Shown in pieces: positions 46,331 to 57,427 of a DNA stretch of 64,000 nucleotides. Source of the stretch: Dipteris shenzhenensis (taxonomy: Eukaryota > Polypodiophyta > Polypodiopsida > Gleicheniales); assembly GCA_047967505.1 (NCBI GenBank), contig CM106541.1, one strand, 5' to 3'. Under the pieces are notes generated by a model. The model was given only the letters and a program-made list of their open reading frames with translations, was not told where the DNA came from and ran no database searches. Each line of letters opens with the position of its first letter. Position 1 is the first letter of the stretch. A program made the translations under genes and the position numbers.

Positions 46331-47975
46331 CAATGTTGCTAGATGATATGGAATGCCTAGGCATGATATTGATGACCCTTTATTGCATTGATATTGAGGA
46401 TATAAACATCAACATCACACCAATATTCAGAATTCTCTGGCATGAACATTGCAAAGGGTCACACATAGCATCACCAATAGTATCATGCCCATTAACGTCC
46501 CAGTATTATCATCATCAACGTCATGAAGGGTCATGCATATCATTACCATTGATCAAACCATGCCATGCTCATCAATATCATCACCGGCATCATCATGCTG
46601 AGTCATGGCTACTATCACCATCAAAGGGTCATCAAATGCATCCCCATTACTATTATGATGGGATATTCATATGATCATTGTCAATGTCACGAACTGTAGA
46701 GTATTCAATATCATACTCTCAGCATCATGGTTTCATTATCTCAATAATTCCACGATGTTGATGATAATGGTATGGAGTAACCTCACATGCCCTCTATTGT
46801 GCTGATGGTGTTGTTATTGATGACCCACTGCTACATTGAGAGTGATGATAATATTTACTGCATTCTCGATGACAGAAACTCTTGTATATACTCTCATGCC
46901 CCCTTAGATACATATGCACGTTTCAGGCATTCCTTGCATACTTCCCTACCATATAGGCGACATCTCTCTGCATCTTTTAGAAGTGTTTGTCACTGGTTTT
47001 TAGGTGCCTCCAGTATGGGTGGTACGGTTGTACATTCAATTCACTAAATCAGTGTGGCCATTAAAACAAAAAAGAGTATATATTGAACGCTGTAGAATCT
47101 GTGATGGATGTTTATATGAATGTCCCATCATGATGTTAATGGGGATGAATTTGATGACTCTTTGCCATGTTGATGATGATGGTAGCCATAACTCATGATG
47201 ATGGTGGTCGAGACGATATCAACGACTTAGAACACATTGCTGATGATGATATGGATCATGTTTATGACAACTATATTGATGGGCCTTGGTGGTATCCTTG
47301 GCAGATAAACAACCCTACACAGAAACAACCCAAAAAATATGTTCTTCCTTCAGTATTTAATGAGAAAACTCTTCTGCACGTCTAAAAGTGTGTCCATAGG
47401 CATGTCTATACTGTGGAACACATCTATAGGTGCATCTAAAGCACAGTGTAGATGTGCAGACTGCGAACATATTTTTGAACCTACTTTTTGCACGCTTGCT
47501 TTCCTTTCGATACTTTTAGCACCGCTTGATTTCCTTTTAACACACACAACTCCAAGCATCCACACTCATCTCCAAGCACCCACACTCATCTCCAAACATA
47601 CACACTCATCCCCAAGCATACAAGAGAAGAGGGTGAACAAGGAAGAGAAGAAGGAGAGACAGCTTTGAAGAAAGACAAGAAGCTTCCATACCTCTATCCA
47701 AGGTAAGTCTCTCAAGTGGTGGTTGGTCTTCTCTCGATGTTGTTCTCTTTGGATTCGTCCTTTGTCATATGCAGGGAAAGGATGTTTTTGGTACTAGTGT
47801 TGTTCTTTTTGGGATTGGGTGCATGTCCTTTTCACCTTTTTCTAGAAAAGCATCTGTCGAAGCACGTCTATAGACGCATCTAATTTTTAGGAAAATAGGC
47901 AGCCGTGCCTATAGATGCCCTATTTGCCACGTCTATAGAAGCGCTTCGATAGAGAGTTCCAAACATGCATTACAA
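46331..47975. other. Low-complexity CATCA/GATGA-rich spacer with palindromic motif
   Basis: Degenerate ATC/GAT trinucleotide-rich DNA at 46.4-47.3 kb. Between 47390 and 47945 the motif (C)GTCTATAG(A)YGC recurs in both orientations; one copy at 47865-47876 is a perfect 12-bp palindrome CGTCTATAGACG. No gene was recognised. Confidence 0.5.
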
Positions 47976-48062
47976 CCCTTCCCCTTCCCTATTCCCTTTC
48001 CCCTTCCCCTTCTCCTTTCCCCTTCCCCTTCCCCTTCCTTCTCTTTCCTTTCTCCTTTCCCT
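47976..48062. repeat. CCCTTCC pyrimidine-rich microsatellite
   Basis: About 85 bases of CCCCTTCC and CTTTCC variants. Confidence 0.9.
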
Positions 48063-48170
48063 TGCATGCATGTTTAAGTCGAATTTTCAATGCCTTAAGC
48101 ATTCGTGAGGAAATAAGGGATTGCATGAGGGAAATTGGATTGCAGCATGAGGGCGGGATAAAGAAAGAGG

Positions 48171-48300
48171 GCATGCATGATGGAAATCATGGGATTGCAC
48201 GCATGATGGAAAGAGGGCATGCATGATGGAAATCACGGGATTGCATGCATGATGGAAAGAGGGAATGCATGATGGAAAGAGGGCATGCATGATGGAAATC
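48171..48300. repeat. Tandem repeat of GCATGCATGATGGAAA units
   Basis: Five to six units of GCATGCATGATGGAAA alternating with GAGGG and TCATGGGATT linkers, giving a higher-order unit of about 50 bases. Confidence 0.85.
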
Positions 48301-49213
48301 TTATTCTCTTCTATTCTGTAGTTCATCATGTGGCCAGGAAGCTCTTCAGAAACCTCCCCTGATCTTCAGGATGCCATCTTTTGGGAGTTATATAACACTT
48401 TGGGACACCCTCCCACTCACAAGTTATACACATACATGACGGGTACTCAAAACACCCCCCAGGAGTCAGCAGTAGAGACTCCAAACCACCCCGATCCCAC
48501 ACCAGCTACGATTACTCCTGTGGAGTCCAGACAGCCCAGTAGGCTATAGAGTCGTGTCCCTTCTGCCCAATCATCAGGAGTCCCTTCTCCCCGATCATCA
48601 GCACTCCCTTCTCCCCTGCGGCGATCTAGAGTCCCTTCTCCCCCCCTGCGGTCAGGAGGCCCTTCTGCCTCGCAGGCCACCAGCATACTCCCGTGCGGTC
48701 GAGAGTCCCTTCTCCAAAGACGAGTGGCAAGTGTACTAGCTCATCACGACAGGGCAGTAGGCATAGTAGCAGCAGGGAGAGCTTTGGGGGATGCATGGCA
48801 CAGTGCTTTGGGGGGGGTAATGGTGGGGGCGGGGATGATTTAGATGATGTAGACGTGCCAGAGGGTGATGGTATGATCTTCTATAACATCACTCAGAGAG
48901 GAGGCATCTTGATGGATGCACGGGGGAAGGACATCATGGCCTTCATGCGCCTTGTAGTTGCTAACTACAAAGATTGCTTTATTCCATACAAAGAGCTTCT
49001 AAAAAGGTTGGCTGATGAGACCATCAATGTTGTACACTCTAGATATCCCAATCCCCCCAATGTTGAGTTCATAGATCTGTTGTTTGATAATGTTGGTGAT
49101 CCATTGTGGTGTTGTTGGGGATGCTATCGATAACCCATTGTCACGTTGATGGGGTTGATATTGATAACTTTTTGTGGCATTTTTATTATTGATGACACAT
49201 CGCTGTATCGATG
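48301..49213 (+). other. Coding-like region of unknown origin with Ser-Pro repeats
   Basis: A frame from 48328 reads SSETSPDLQDAIFWEL and then, after a TAG at 48547, degenerate R-V-P-S-P/S-A-L-P-S-P repeats (48551-48720) produced by a CCCTTCTCCCC minisatellite. A frame starting at 48693 has a Gly-rich run, an acidic segment and MIFYNITQRGGILMD to 49133. I recognise no family. The 146-codon second frame looks protein-like in composition, but overlapping frames and the repeat make it uncertain. Confidence 0.3.
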
Positions 49214-50293
49214 ATGATGGTGATGATGATTATATTAATGACAATCTTGTTGTTCTTGATTTTAGTCACGATCATCGTGCTAGTAGCTGCAACCCGGACA
49301 TTGTTACTTCCACAAAGTGTGATTATTTTCAGAATGATGAGAATGATGCCCTTCTGTATAATGATCATCTCGAGAAAGGGGAACTGCATGCCATAGACGT
49401 TGAAATACCCAACCTGTCAGCTGCTGTCATATATGAACGATGCCTTGAGCTCATGTATGTGCCCTGCAATTCAATAAACTCATGCAGGCCTTTCTCTGGA
49501 GTAGAGGATGCCCTGTCTATACTTCATGTAGCTGCAGAGTTGCTCTTTCATGACTGTTGATGCGTGTATGCAATTTCTGGACATGCTGCCCTTATGGAAC
49601 CATGAGGATGAGGCCTCAATTCGATCAACTCTTTCCTACTTGCAGCTCCCCCATATCAATGTTGACCTAGCTGCACGTCTCGCCCTCCCTCAAGCTATTC
49701 CCTCAAATTAACCCATGCACACTATAAGAAGTATGCTAGGACATGTGCTCCATTTGTCTGGTGAAAAATTGGCCTCAGTGCCCCCTGCTCTGAAAAGCAT
49801 TGACCCATCCAAGCCCATAGCGGAGGATACCATTCTTGTAGCATGGAATGCAAACCTGGACTTAATCAAAAGTAATATCGAGTATAAACGATACAATGAA
49901 ATGGAGGTAAGCACTGCCAGCTCAAGCCTTGAATGGCTTTTGAGCAGGTTGTTGGATTTAGAGGTTGCTGATGAAGTCGTCAAAGCATTTGCTAAGGATA
50001 CCCGACTATCCAATGCGCTCCAAGGCTTATTAAAATTAAGTTCGTCGTGTGGTTTTTACAGGCCAATAATCCATCCAGTGCTCTCGCTTTTGAATCAAAT
50101 GCTGCTAGTAGTGCAGCGTGGTGATGTACTTCTATCGCGATCTGCTCGCTGTACCCTCATTATAACCTGGCTACCAGTTGCTCAATGGTCGTTGGATTCA
50201 CGTTATACTTCATATTCCAGTATAGTGGATTGTTTACATGCTAAGACAGCTTCATTTGCAGCATGGGCAGGGGCAGGAGTGTTTACTGCATGA
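49214..50293 (+). pseudogene. BTB/POZ-family protein relic (At3g50780/At2g13690-like)
   Basis: The first frame (to 49559) contains LHAIDVEIPN, YERCLELMYVP, GVEDALSILHVAAELLF, the C-terminal half of a BTB domain and the start of BACK. A one-base loss near 49556 shifts it to DACMQFLDMLPLW and STLSYLQL, and a TAA lies at 49708. A third frame (49715-50293) carries VAWNANLDLIKSN, SSLEWLLSRLLDLEVADEVVKA and ARCTLIITWLPV, the long C-terminal region of this plant BTB family. In intact proteins this region is thought to act in cullin-3 ubiquitin ligases or signalling. The N-terminus is missing. Confidence 0.65.
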
Positions 50294-51699
50294 TCAATTT
50301 GAAGGTTTTGGTACCATAGAAGAGGATTTTCTGCTGGTTAATGCCTATACAGGAGTTAATTGACATTTGAGGGCATGATAGGTACTCAGCAATGTCAAAT
50401 TCAAATAATTTTTTAGCGAGCATAGATTTTTTGTCTGAGGCTGGTTTTTTCTTTTGATATAATGCCTAGCCTTTTATGACTTTTATGTTGTAGTTTACAG
50501 CTGAAAATTTGTGCCAAACATTCTGAATCTATGTCATGCTTCACTACTAAGAATTCCCATCATATGCTAAGCTTTGCTGACATCTGAGCCATTTTTTACA
50601 AATCTTAGCAGTTTTTTTTGGGAATTGCCCATTTACTGTCACTGTTTGTAGATAGTGAACTAGAGCAATGTTTTCCTTTCTTTCCTTACTAGCTAGGAGA
50701 GCTGGATAGTCTTTGGCTATTCTCGAAGAGAAGAATATTGCAGTTGTTTAAGTTTTTATTGAAGCAAGTGAAATATTCTTCTCACTCAGCTGGCACATGC
50801 GCTTGTGTACCTATTTGAGTTTAGCATATAAGAAATAAAGCGCACAGAAAGGGGAGGTATTTCAAGATACTTGAGATACCTTTTTCACTGCGTGCTATCT
50901 CTCTAGAGCAAAGATTCAAAGATGAGTGCTTTCACCATGTGAGAAAACTCAAAGCAGAGAATGGTCTCCTTCATGTTTAGCATATTGCAAGAGTTGTATC
51001 TACTCACATCAACAAACTCACATAATCATCTACATGTGTTGATATCCCAGCGTTCAAGCTCTAGCTTTGCATTGTCTTTGTAGTTTTCTCTTGAAGAGAA
51101 GATGGCATGCTGCCACTTTTTACTTTTCTCTCTTTTGTTACTAGCTAGGGCATCTTGTGGGGAAGAAGTCTGCAGTTGTATTTGACATCTTTTCCATCAT
51201 TTCTTAATGCATATAAAATATGAATGGGTTATTGATGGGACCCCAATGAAGGCCCTACAGTAATTTAGTATAAGTATCAGGAGGTTTTATGGAGCAACGA
51301 GAATGTTGCTACTTTTTATCATTTTTCCATCTATGCCTTAAACATCTAGTTGAATCACCACTTTGATTTCTAAATTGTACTTGTAGTATATCATGCTGTT
51401 TAAAAACAGAGAAAGATGAAGTATTGTATGTATCATGTGACAAGAAAAACAAAGAACTAGCAGTGGATGGTTTGGATTGCAATGAAAGAATTCACAATCT
51501 AAAAGAAACTTAGCTTCTTTCTAACAAGAAAGGATGGGGAATCACAGTTGAAGAGAGCTCAGTAATGTCAGATTGGATCAGATTATATCATTAAATTAAT
51601 CTTAAACAAAAAAGAGAATCGTGGTTTTGAAAATTTGGGTTATATGGATGATCATTGTAATGCTGTTGATGTATTAGTGACTGATTATGCCAGCATTGA
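50294..51699. other. Spacer without a recognisable gene
   Basis: T-rich sequence; no gene was seen. Confidence 0.4.
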
Positions 51700-52051
51700 C
51701 AACGCTGACTCTGTTACTTCTGGCCATGATTATGTTGAGCATGTCAATCATTTGCAAATTATGCCAGATTTCATCTCACTGATGCCATCATACCTGACAT
51801 GCTTCTTAATATCCACTCCAACCTTGCGTCTTGACTCTCTCCCCCTTACCATGTCCCCATCTCCTCACACAGACCCATGCATACTGCCAAGGTATGCTAG
51901 TTCATGTGCTTCATTTGGCATGGAAACAACTGCTCTCAAAAATGTCATGCGCGAGACGGAACAATGTACTGCACTGGCTCTTGTCTCTCACTCAGCTTTT
52001 ATATGTCGCTCTTGTGCAGAAGCTGAAATGTGCTTATGGGTAGCTCTATAG
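51700..52051 (+). pseudogene. Possible diverged second copy of the BTB relic
   Basis: A 138-codon frame ends here. At the nucleotide level, CCCATGCATACTG...AGGTATGCTAG.TCATGTGCT.CATTTG resembles 49711-49760 of the BTB relic, and the flanks show weaker similarity. No BTB residues are readable in a consistent frame. Alternatively it is chance similarity. Confidence 0.3.
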
Positions 52052-52485
52052 TAAGGCCATTACTCTTATCTAAAATTATTCTTTTGTCCATGTTTGTGTT
52101 AAATTTGTCGCAAAGAGTGAACATGGTCTTGTTCCTCACATTGGAGCTTGTTGATGGGTAATGCAAAACGCTAGACTTCTTCCCTTGCTTGCTTATAATG
52201 ATGGTGGCATCTAGCTCTCATTCAATCTACCTGAAATGGTCCTAGGATTTTCGCTTACAATATAGTCACTTTGAGTTACCGAAATAGCTTATCCAACTTA
52301 GCTTTTTTTATTAACCATTCAATTTGAGAACTTCACAAGGTGCGATACGTGATGCTTCTCGAACTACCTCTTCTTAGTCGCACACAAGGGCTTCCCTTTG
52401 TGGGTTCCGATTCTAGTCTTTGAAACAAACTATCCATGAATACCTGCTGGCTAGCCCTACTCATTGCATAGGACACTCAACCCAA
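52052..52485. other. Spacer without a recognisable gene
   Basis: Left flank of the compact LTR element; no gene or motif was seen. Confidence 0.4.
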
Positions 52486-52490
52486 GTCAT

Positions 52491-52843
52491 TGTTGGAACT
52501 TGGGGAGAGAGGAGAGCTTCATCATGGAGGTGAGTGAGAACACATGAGATATTCAAATGGGTGTTCTATTCATTGTGAGAGGGAAGTTCCTCTTTTATAG
52601 TAATGGAGAGAGGGTAGCCTAAATCAATGGCACCTCTCTTACATCAAAGGAGGTAGCTCCTAAATCATAGGAACTCCACAGTCATAGGCACCATCCCATG
52701 TGGGGGCCTTTGCATTACATCATCACCTGTATCATGATCTATGGCACTAAGTGTGCCTTTTCTACACACACACACACAACTATATGACTGTTAGTGGATG
52801 CACACATGCTCCTAGCAAGGCCTTGGTCACACATATCCCAACA
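52491..52843 (-). repeat. 3' LTR of the gag-only element
   Basis: 353 bases. A TATA-like CTATAAAAG occurs on the minus strand near 52600-52592. A CA microsatellite near the right end is shorter than in the other LTR, which explains most of the 12-base length difference. Confidence 0.9.
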
Positions 52844-52859
52844 TACCCCCTCTCAAGGG
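52844..52859 (-). other. Polypurine tract of the gag-only element
   Basis: CCCTTGAGAGGGGGTA on the minus strand abuts the 3' LTR start. Confidence 0.75.
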
Positions 52860-53258
52860 TTTGCCTCTTGCTATGTCAAGGATACATCTAGTCACATAGT
52901 TTCTCAAGGCATCTCATGGTGGTCAATGATAAATCTATGGATAGGATCTCATGCTAGCAACGGTGCCCAAGGGTCAAGGTTTACAAAAATGGGATAGACC
53001 CCCCCAAAATGGTTATCTCCCTTGCATGTACAAGGATGAATCTTAGGCCTTTGTGTGGGCCTAGTTTCTCATGTCTGCAAGAGTATGGGGGTAAACACAT
53101 ATCACACGGCCTACATCATATGGTGACCTGAGGTGATTTACAAAGACTAAATGGACTAAAGCAAAACCATAACATTCTTTTTCGAGTACTAATCCAAGCA
53201 GAGAACCTCAAAATTGACTACATGACCAAGTGATGACCAAAGTTCAAAATATTGGACT

Positions 53259-53639
53259 CTAGAAAGTCCAATCTGCATCTACCATAAAACTTGATTCTTT
53301 AGTTGCTGATGGAGCTCTTCCTTCGGCCAGATTTTCTTTGATGTTGATGTAGCCCTTCTTCACATGATATGGTTCTTTCTCTTTGGAGTTGTAGTGGGAG
53401 TCATTCCTCTCCTCTTCTTGGGCTTGTCTCTTGGAGAGCAACTGTAGAGAAAAGCTTTTTAGGTGGCAATACTCCATAGTATGATTGGGTACTCCACAGA
53501 TTGCACATATCTTTTTCTTGGTGTTCACCTTGATGAAATATTCACCATTATAGGGCTTTACTCTCATTCTAGGCTTCTTTAAGAATGCTTTCCTCAGAGA
53601 TACATAATCAATGTTAGAGGAACAATATGATGAAGGCAC
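53259..53639 (-). CDS. Zinc-knuckle Gag-like protein of the compact LTR element
   Basis: A 126-codon uninterrupted frame is the only sizeable one inside the element. It carries CAICGVPNHTMEYC at residues 45-58, an intact CX2CX4HX4C knuckle, in a basic Lys-rich setting (VNTKKKI before it), then a charged tail rich in Glu and Lys. The capsid domain of full Gag is not recognisable, so this is mainly a nucleocapsid-type RNA-binding protein. The ATG at 53639 lies ~175 bases after the PBS. It probably helps package the element RNA in particles of an autonomous relative. Confidence 0.75.
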   Translation of the reverse strand: MPSSYCSSNIDYVSLRKAFLKKPRMRVKPYNGEYFIKVNTKKKICAICGVPNHTMEYCHLKSFSLQLLSKRQAQEEERNDSHYNSKEKEPYHVKKGYINIKENLAEGRAPSATKESSFMVDADWTF

Positions 53640-53815
53640 ATTGGGAAGGTCTTACCGCTAATGTGGCAGTGTCTAGTCTCTTACAAAGAAGTCTCCTTCT
53701 CCACAAGTATAATTGGTTGGAGAGAGAGTTAGATATCTCAAACTCTTAGCATAAAGGAAATCCACTGTCTATTCCTTCACAAAATAGCATTCAATTCAAA
53801 ATATATCATAAAATG

Positions 53816-53827
53816 GCTTTGATAGCA
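53816..53827 (-). other. Primer binding site of the gag-only element
   Basis: TGCTATCAAAGC on the minus strand matches the initiator-Met PBS TGGTATCAGAGC at 10 of 12 positions and begins two bases after the LTR. Confidence 0.75.
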
Positions 53828-53829
53828 AA

Positions 53830-54194
53830 TGTTGGAAGTTGAGGAGAGAGGAGAGCTTCATCATGAAGGTGAGTGAGAACATATGAGATATTCAAATGGG
53901 TGTTCTATTCATTGTGAGAGGGAAGTCCCTCTTTTGTAGAAATGGAGAGAGGGTGGCCTAAATCAATGGCACCTCTCCTACATCAAAGGAGGTAGCTCCT
54001 AAATCATAGGAACTCTACAATCATAGGCACCACCCCATGTGGGGGCCTTTGCATTACATCATCACCTGTGACATAGTCTATGGCACTAAGTGTGCCTTTT
54101 CTACACACACACACACACACACACACACAACCATATGAATGCTAGTGGATGCACACATGCTCCTAGTAAGCCCTTGGTCACACATATCCCAACA
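53830..54194 (-). repeat. 5' LTR of the gag-only element
   Basis: 365 bases, TGTTGG...CCAACA, with an expanded CA tract (54102-54129). Confidence 0.9.
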
Positions 54195-54289
54195 GTCACT
54201 CCTTACATAAACTTTGTTGGAATAGTGTGCAAAGCAACAAGTGAATTACATTCATAAGGCCTACCGCTAAGAGAACTTTGTTTTCATTA

Positions 54290-55390
54290 TTAGTAATTTA
54301 TGGTAGTGTATATCAGAGAGTGGTCGGACCAGTAAATAAATTTTGTTCCAAATATATTGTTTCTATTGTAATTGTTTGTCCATATCTGGTCTATAGTTGA
54401 TCCATGAATAGTAGTTGGTTGATCAATTAATTGATTGAAATTACTTTCTTGCATGAAATGGAATAGTTGTTTGTTATTGTTGTTTAAATTACTGAGGTTG
54501 ATGTTGAAATCTCCTATGATTATTGTCGTAATGCCATTGTTTATTTTTTCTAGTGTTATTTGTAGAGACTTAAGTAGTGTTTCTTTTTTTGTTAATGGGG
54601 AATTGTATACGTTTATGACTGAAATTTCTTTTGATGGTTTTGTTTTGAAGATTGTAAGATAGTATTCAGATCCTTGCTCTTGAATATAATCTTCTTGAAT
54701 GAGTTCAAGGTTGTTTTTGTAACATGTTGCAATCCCTACTCCGTGGGACTTTTCCAAGCATGTGAAACCTGGCAAGGTTATTGTTCTTGTTGTTTTGTTA
54801 TGTGATTCTTGGAGGTAGAGGATTGTAGCACTTAGTAGGCTTTTGTTGTTGATTATGTTTATGTGATGTGAGATTAAGGCACGCGTATTTAGTGATTGCA
54901 ATGTCATGATTTGTTGGTCTTTCATAGAAAATTTTGTTTGAATGGTACGCCATTGTTTGTCTGTTTTGAGTCTCTCCATTTCTTTTAAGACGTTGTTGTC
55001 AACTTTGATGTGCTTGTGTTGCAATGGCTTGATGATGTAAAGGTTTTCGAGGTTTCTTATACGTGATAGTGTTGTGTATGTTAATCCATCTGATTTTATG
55101 TTTGATGGGACAATTGCAAGTTGATCCATTGTTAGTCCTTGAGAACGGTGGATCATCCTGGCTATTGTGGGTTGGATTGGAAATTGTCTATGTGTAATTG
55201 AATTTAGGTTGTTCTTGCCAATTTGGAATTCCCTGGTGATCTGCAGTACTGGTGTCCATTCTTTTGGAATTTGTACATTGTAAAGAGTTGAGTTGTTGAT
55301 TTGTGTTTGTCCTCCTATCGATGGATTATTGAATAAGATCAAAACAACTTGTTGTTCATGTGTTATGTTTGGAAGTTTTGAAAATACCAT
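54290..55390 (-). CDS. Helicase C-terminus fused to EEP (APE-like) endonuclease domain
   Basis: A 366-codon frame with no interruption. Residues ~70-120 have RQFPIQPTIARMIHRSQG and TYTTLSRIRNLENL, motifs V-VI of PIF1-like helicases of Helitrons. Residues ~163-366 form an endonuclease/exonuclease/phosphatase domain: SLNTRAL, YLQESH (Glu195), GVGIA, INVYNSP, IIGDFNIN (Asp294, Asn296), STIDQIWTN and WSDHSL (Asp356, His357). All expected EEP catalytic positions are present. A C-terminal endonuclease is known from Helentron-type Rep-helicases. Upstream, helicase sequence to 55560 (DKRHKTCSK, LKLGMIVEI) is joined by a frameshift near 55395, so this is the intact 3' part of a larger gene. Confidence 0.82.
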   Translation of the reverse strand: MVFSKLPNITHEQQVVLILFNNPSIGGQTQINNSTLYNVQIPKEWTPVLQITREFQIGKNNLNSITHRQFPIQPTIARMIHRSQGLTMDQLAIVPSNIKSDGLTYTTLSRIRNLENLYIIKPLQHKHIKVDNNVLKEMERLKTDKQWRTIQTKFSMKDQQIMTLQSLNTRALISHHINIINNKSLLSATILYLQESHNKTTRTITLPGFTCLEKSHGVGIATCYKNNLELIQEDYIQEQGSEYYLTIFKTKPSKEISVINVYNSPLTKKETLLKSLQITLEKINNGITTIIIGDFNINLSNLNNNNKQLFHFMQESNFNQLIDQPTTIHGSTIDQIWTNNYNRNNIFGTKFIYWSDHSLIYTTINY

Positions 55391-56720
55391 CTACACCATC
55401 CATCAAGGATGTCGAGATTTCCTAAACATATTTCCACTATCATACCTAGCTTTAGTTGGAGTTTTTGGTGTAGTCCTCCTGTGTTTGTTGGATTTGAAGG
55501 TATTGTTATTGTTTTGCTGCATGTCTTGTGGCGTTTGTCTATTGCTTTAAGAGTGGTCCTAGTTGTCTCAGCACTGTAAAAAGATTTTTCTTGAGGTAGT
55601 GCTTATAATCAGCTGAAGTTCTTAGATAACTGAAGTCACGATAGCCTATGTTAGAATGAAGCATTTTTCAATGTTAGTGTCTAGCAAAGCATCCTTAGCT
55701 TGGAGGGCTATTCCTTTTGTTTGTGCTTTTTGCATATGAACCCAAGATGAAGAAAGAACTTGCTTAACCAATATTTTCATTGTCTTGAAGAATAAGTTCT
55801 CTATGGAGAGTGCAAATCAGCGATCTACATTGGCTAACTCCCATTTTGCAATATCTTGGTAGGAGATGTGTTTGGGAATGTTGCATTGTCGAGGGTTTCC
55901 AAAGAAAAGTTTAGGAAATGATAGTTCTTCACAAACTTTGTCCTTGAACATACTTAGTGGAGAAAAACCTTCAGAGGGTGCAACTTCAATAGTTTGACCT
56001 TCGAAGTCGACCACTTTTGACTCGTGTATATTCCATGCACAAGTGTATCAGTTAGAAAGTCTTCTTCGAGTAGTTCTTCGACAGCTTCATCATTCTTTTC
56101 TTCTAATTGTGTTTTGCTTGTATGATTTGAACATGTTGCTCCCAAAGATCATTGATACGAATGTTGTTTTGTTGGTACAAGGGACTCGACAACAATTATT
56201 TCAGTGCATGCATTGTATAAGTTGGGCGTACGATTCCACTTACATAATTATGTTTAAAAGATAGCTTGCATTTTATAGCCACTGCAACTGTATCATGGTC
56301 ATTCAAGAACCTTGGCAACACTTGTTTTGCTCTATCAACATCAGCAAAAACGTTGACAATACTTCCATGAAGTCCATATTGTCCTTAGTATGATAATTCT
56401 CTGAGCAAAAGGTATTCTAATTGATACCAATCGTGCTTCAATATCAGTAAGGTTCTTTGTAAATGTTGTTTTTTGAATCATTTGCATGTTTTTAAAAGAT
56501 AATAGAGGAAATTTGTTTTTTTTTCACATCCTTATAGCAAAGTGTACGTAAGAGTTTGTCCATTGATTGTGTCATTATTATATCTATTCCATTGGTTTGG
56601 AGAAATATGGCCATTTTTTTTTTCATTTTCTTCATTTTGCTACGAAATTTCAAAGAACCACAACATTTGCACGGGAAGCTTGGAGTGTCTAATAATTTTT
56701 TAAAGTATTATTGTTCATAT
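55391..56720 (-). pseudogene. Rep N-terminal remnant of copy B with internal deletion
   Basis: From right to left: SFPCKCCGSLKF (CxCCG zinc-type motif, ~56650), MAIFLQTNGIDI, KLLRTLCYKD, GQYGLHGS..NVFADVDRA..VLPR (~56385-56310), then VDFEGQTIEVAPSEGFSPLSMFKDK (split here: VDFEGQTIEV, EGFSPLSMFK). These align with copy A 38.4-37.3 kb. At about 55575 the homology jumps to the part of copy A near 34.9 kb. The HUH and tyrosine motifs and helicase Walker A/B are therefore absent. Frameshifts and stops are present throughout. Confidence 0.75.
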
Positions 56721-57427
56721 GAAACTTGATTTCTTTTTCTCTTTTCTCTCCTTTTTTTTTGTGTGTTTGTGATATGTGGTTGTGTTATTGAGATTGTAGC
56801 AGAGACAGTAGGCTGCAATATAATTGCACTTAATTTGTACACTTTGTTTATTATTGCTTGCACAGTGTGTTGTATGTTGAGAGAATGTTTATTGAATAGA
56901 GTGGAAATCTCTCTTACCAATGTTAATTTTTTTAGAGAGCTTTACTCCATTGAAGATGAATATTGAAAAGGAAGTCTCAAACATTGTGTGGAAACGTTAA
57001 AGAATGTCCACTACCAATGCACGTGATGATGCTGAATTGAGTAATACATTTTTTATGCTTTCATTTGTCAATCTGATATCTTTTTGGATTGAAGCAAACA
57101 TGATCCATGGTGATTTTGATGTTTCCCCGTTCAACATTATGTTTTCAAACATTGTTTGAAGAAGTTGTTCATATGTAAAATTAGGGAAGAAATGTAAGAC
57201 ACACATGAGAATGTTTGTATTAAATGGATTAGAAAGATTGAATGTTGGATTCATTGCTAAGTGTTTGTCTTCTAGCAATTTTGTCACATTCATTTTGAGA
57301 TGTTTAATATGACTTCACTATGTAGGACCCTCAAATTTACTACAAGTGTAAGTATGGACAAATTGAAGGAAAAAATGTAAGAAAGATAGGAAAGTGGAAG
57401 TAATATTTCAATAGAAAGCAAAGTACA

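Larger units (their letters stand above)
52491..54194 (-). mobile_element. Compact gag-only LTR retrotransposon (TR-GAG-like), structurally complete
   Basis: Two direct LTRs (52491-52843 and 53830-54194) start TGTTGG and end CCAACA and are about 90% alike by eye. A PBS adjoins the right LTR and a PPT the left, so it is transcribed on the minus strand. The 5-bp flanks are GTCAT and GTCAC, a target duplication with one change. The internal part is only 986 bases and encodes a small zinc-knuckle protein. There is no protease, RT or integrase, so it would depend on another element. Confidence 0.9.

Noticed and set aside
48171-48300. CRISPR-like alternation of repeats and spacers
   Set aside because: The spacers are themselves repeats, the unit is a simple minisatellite, and the setting is a plant nuclear genome.
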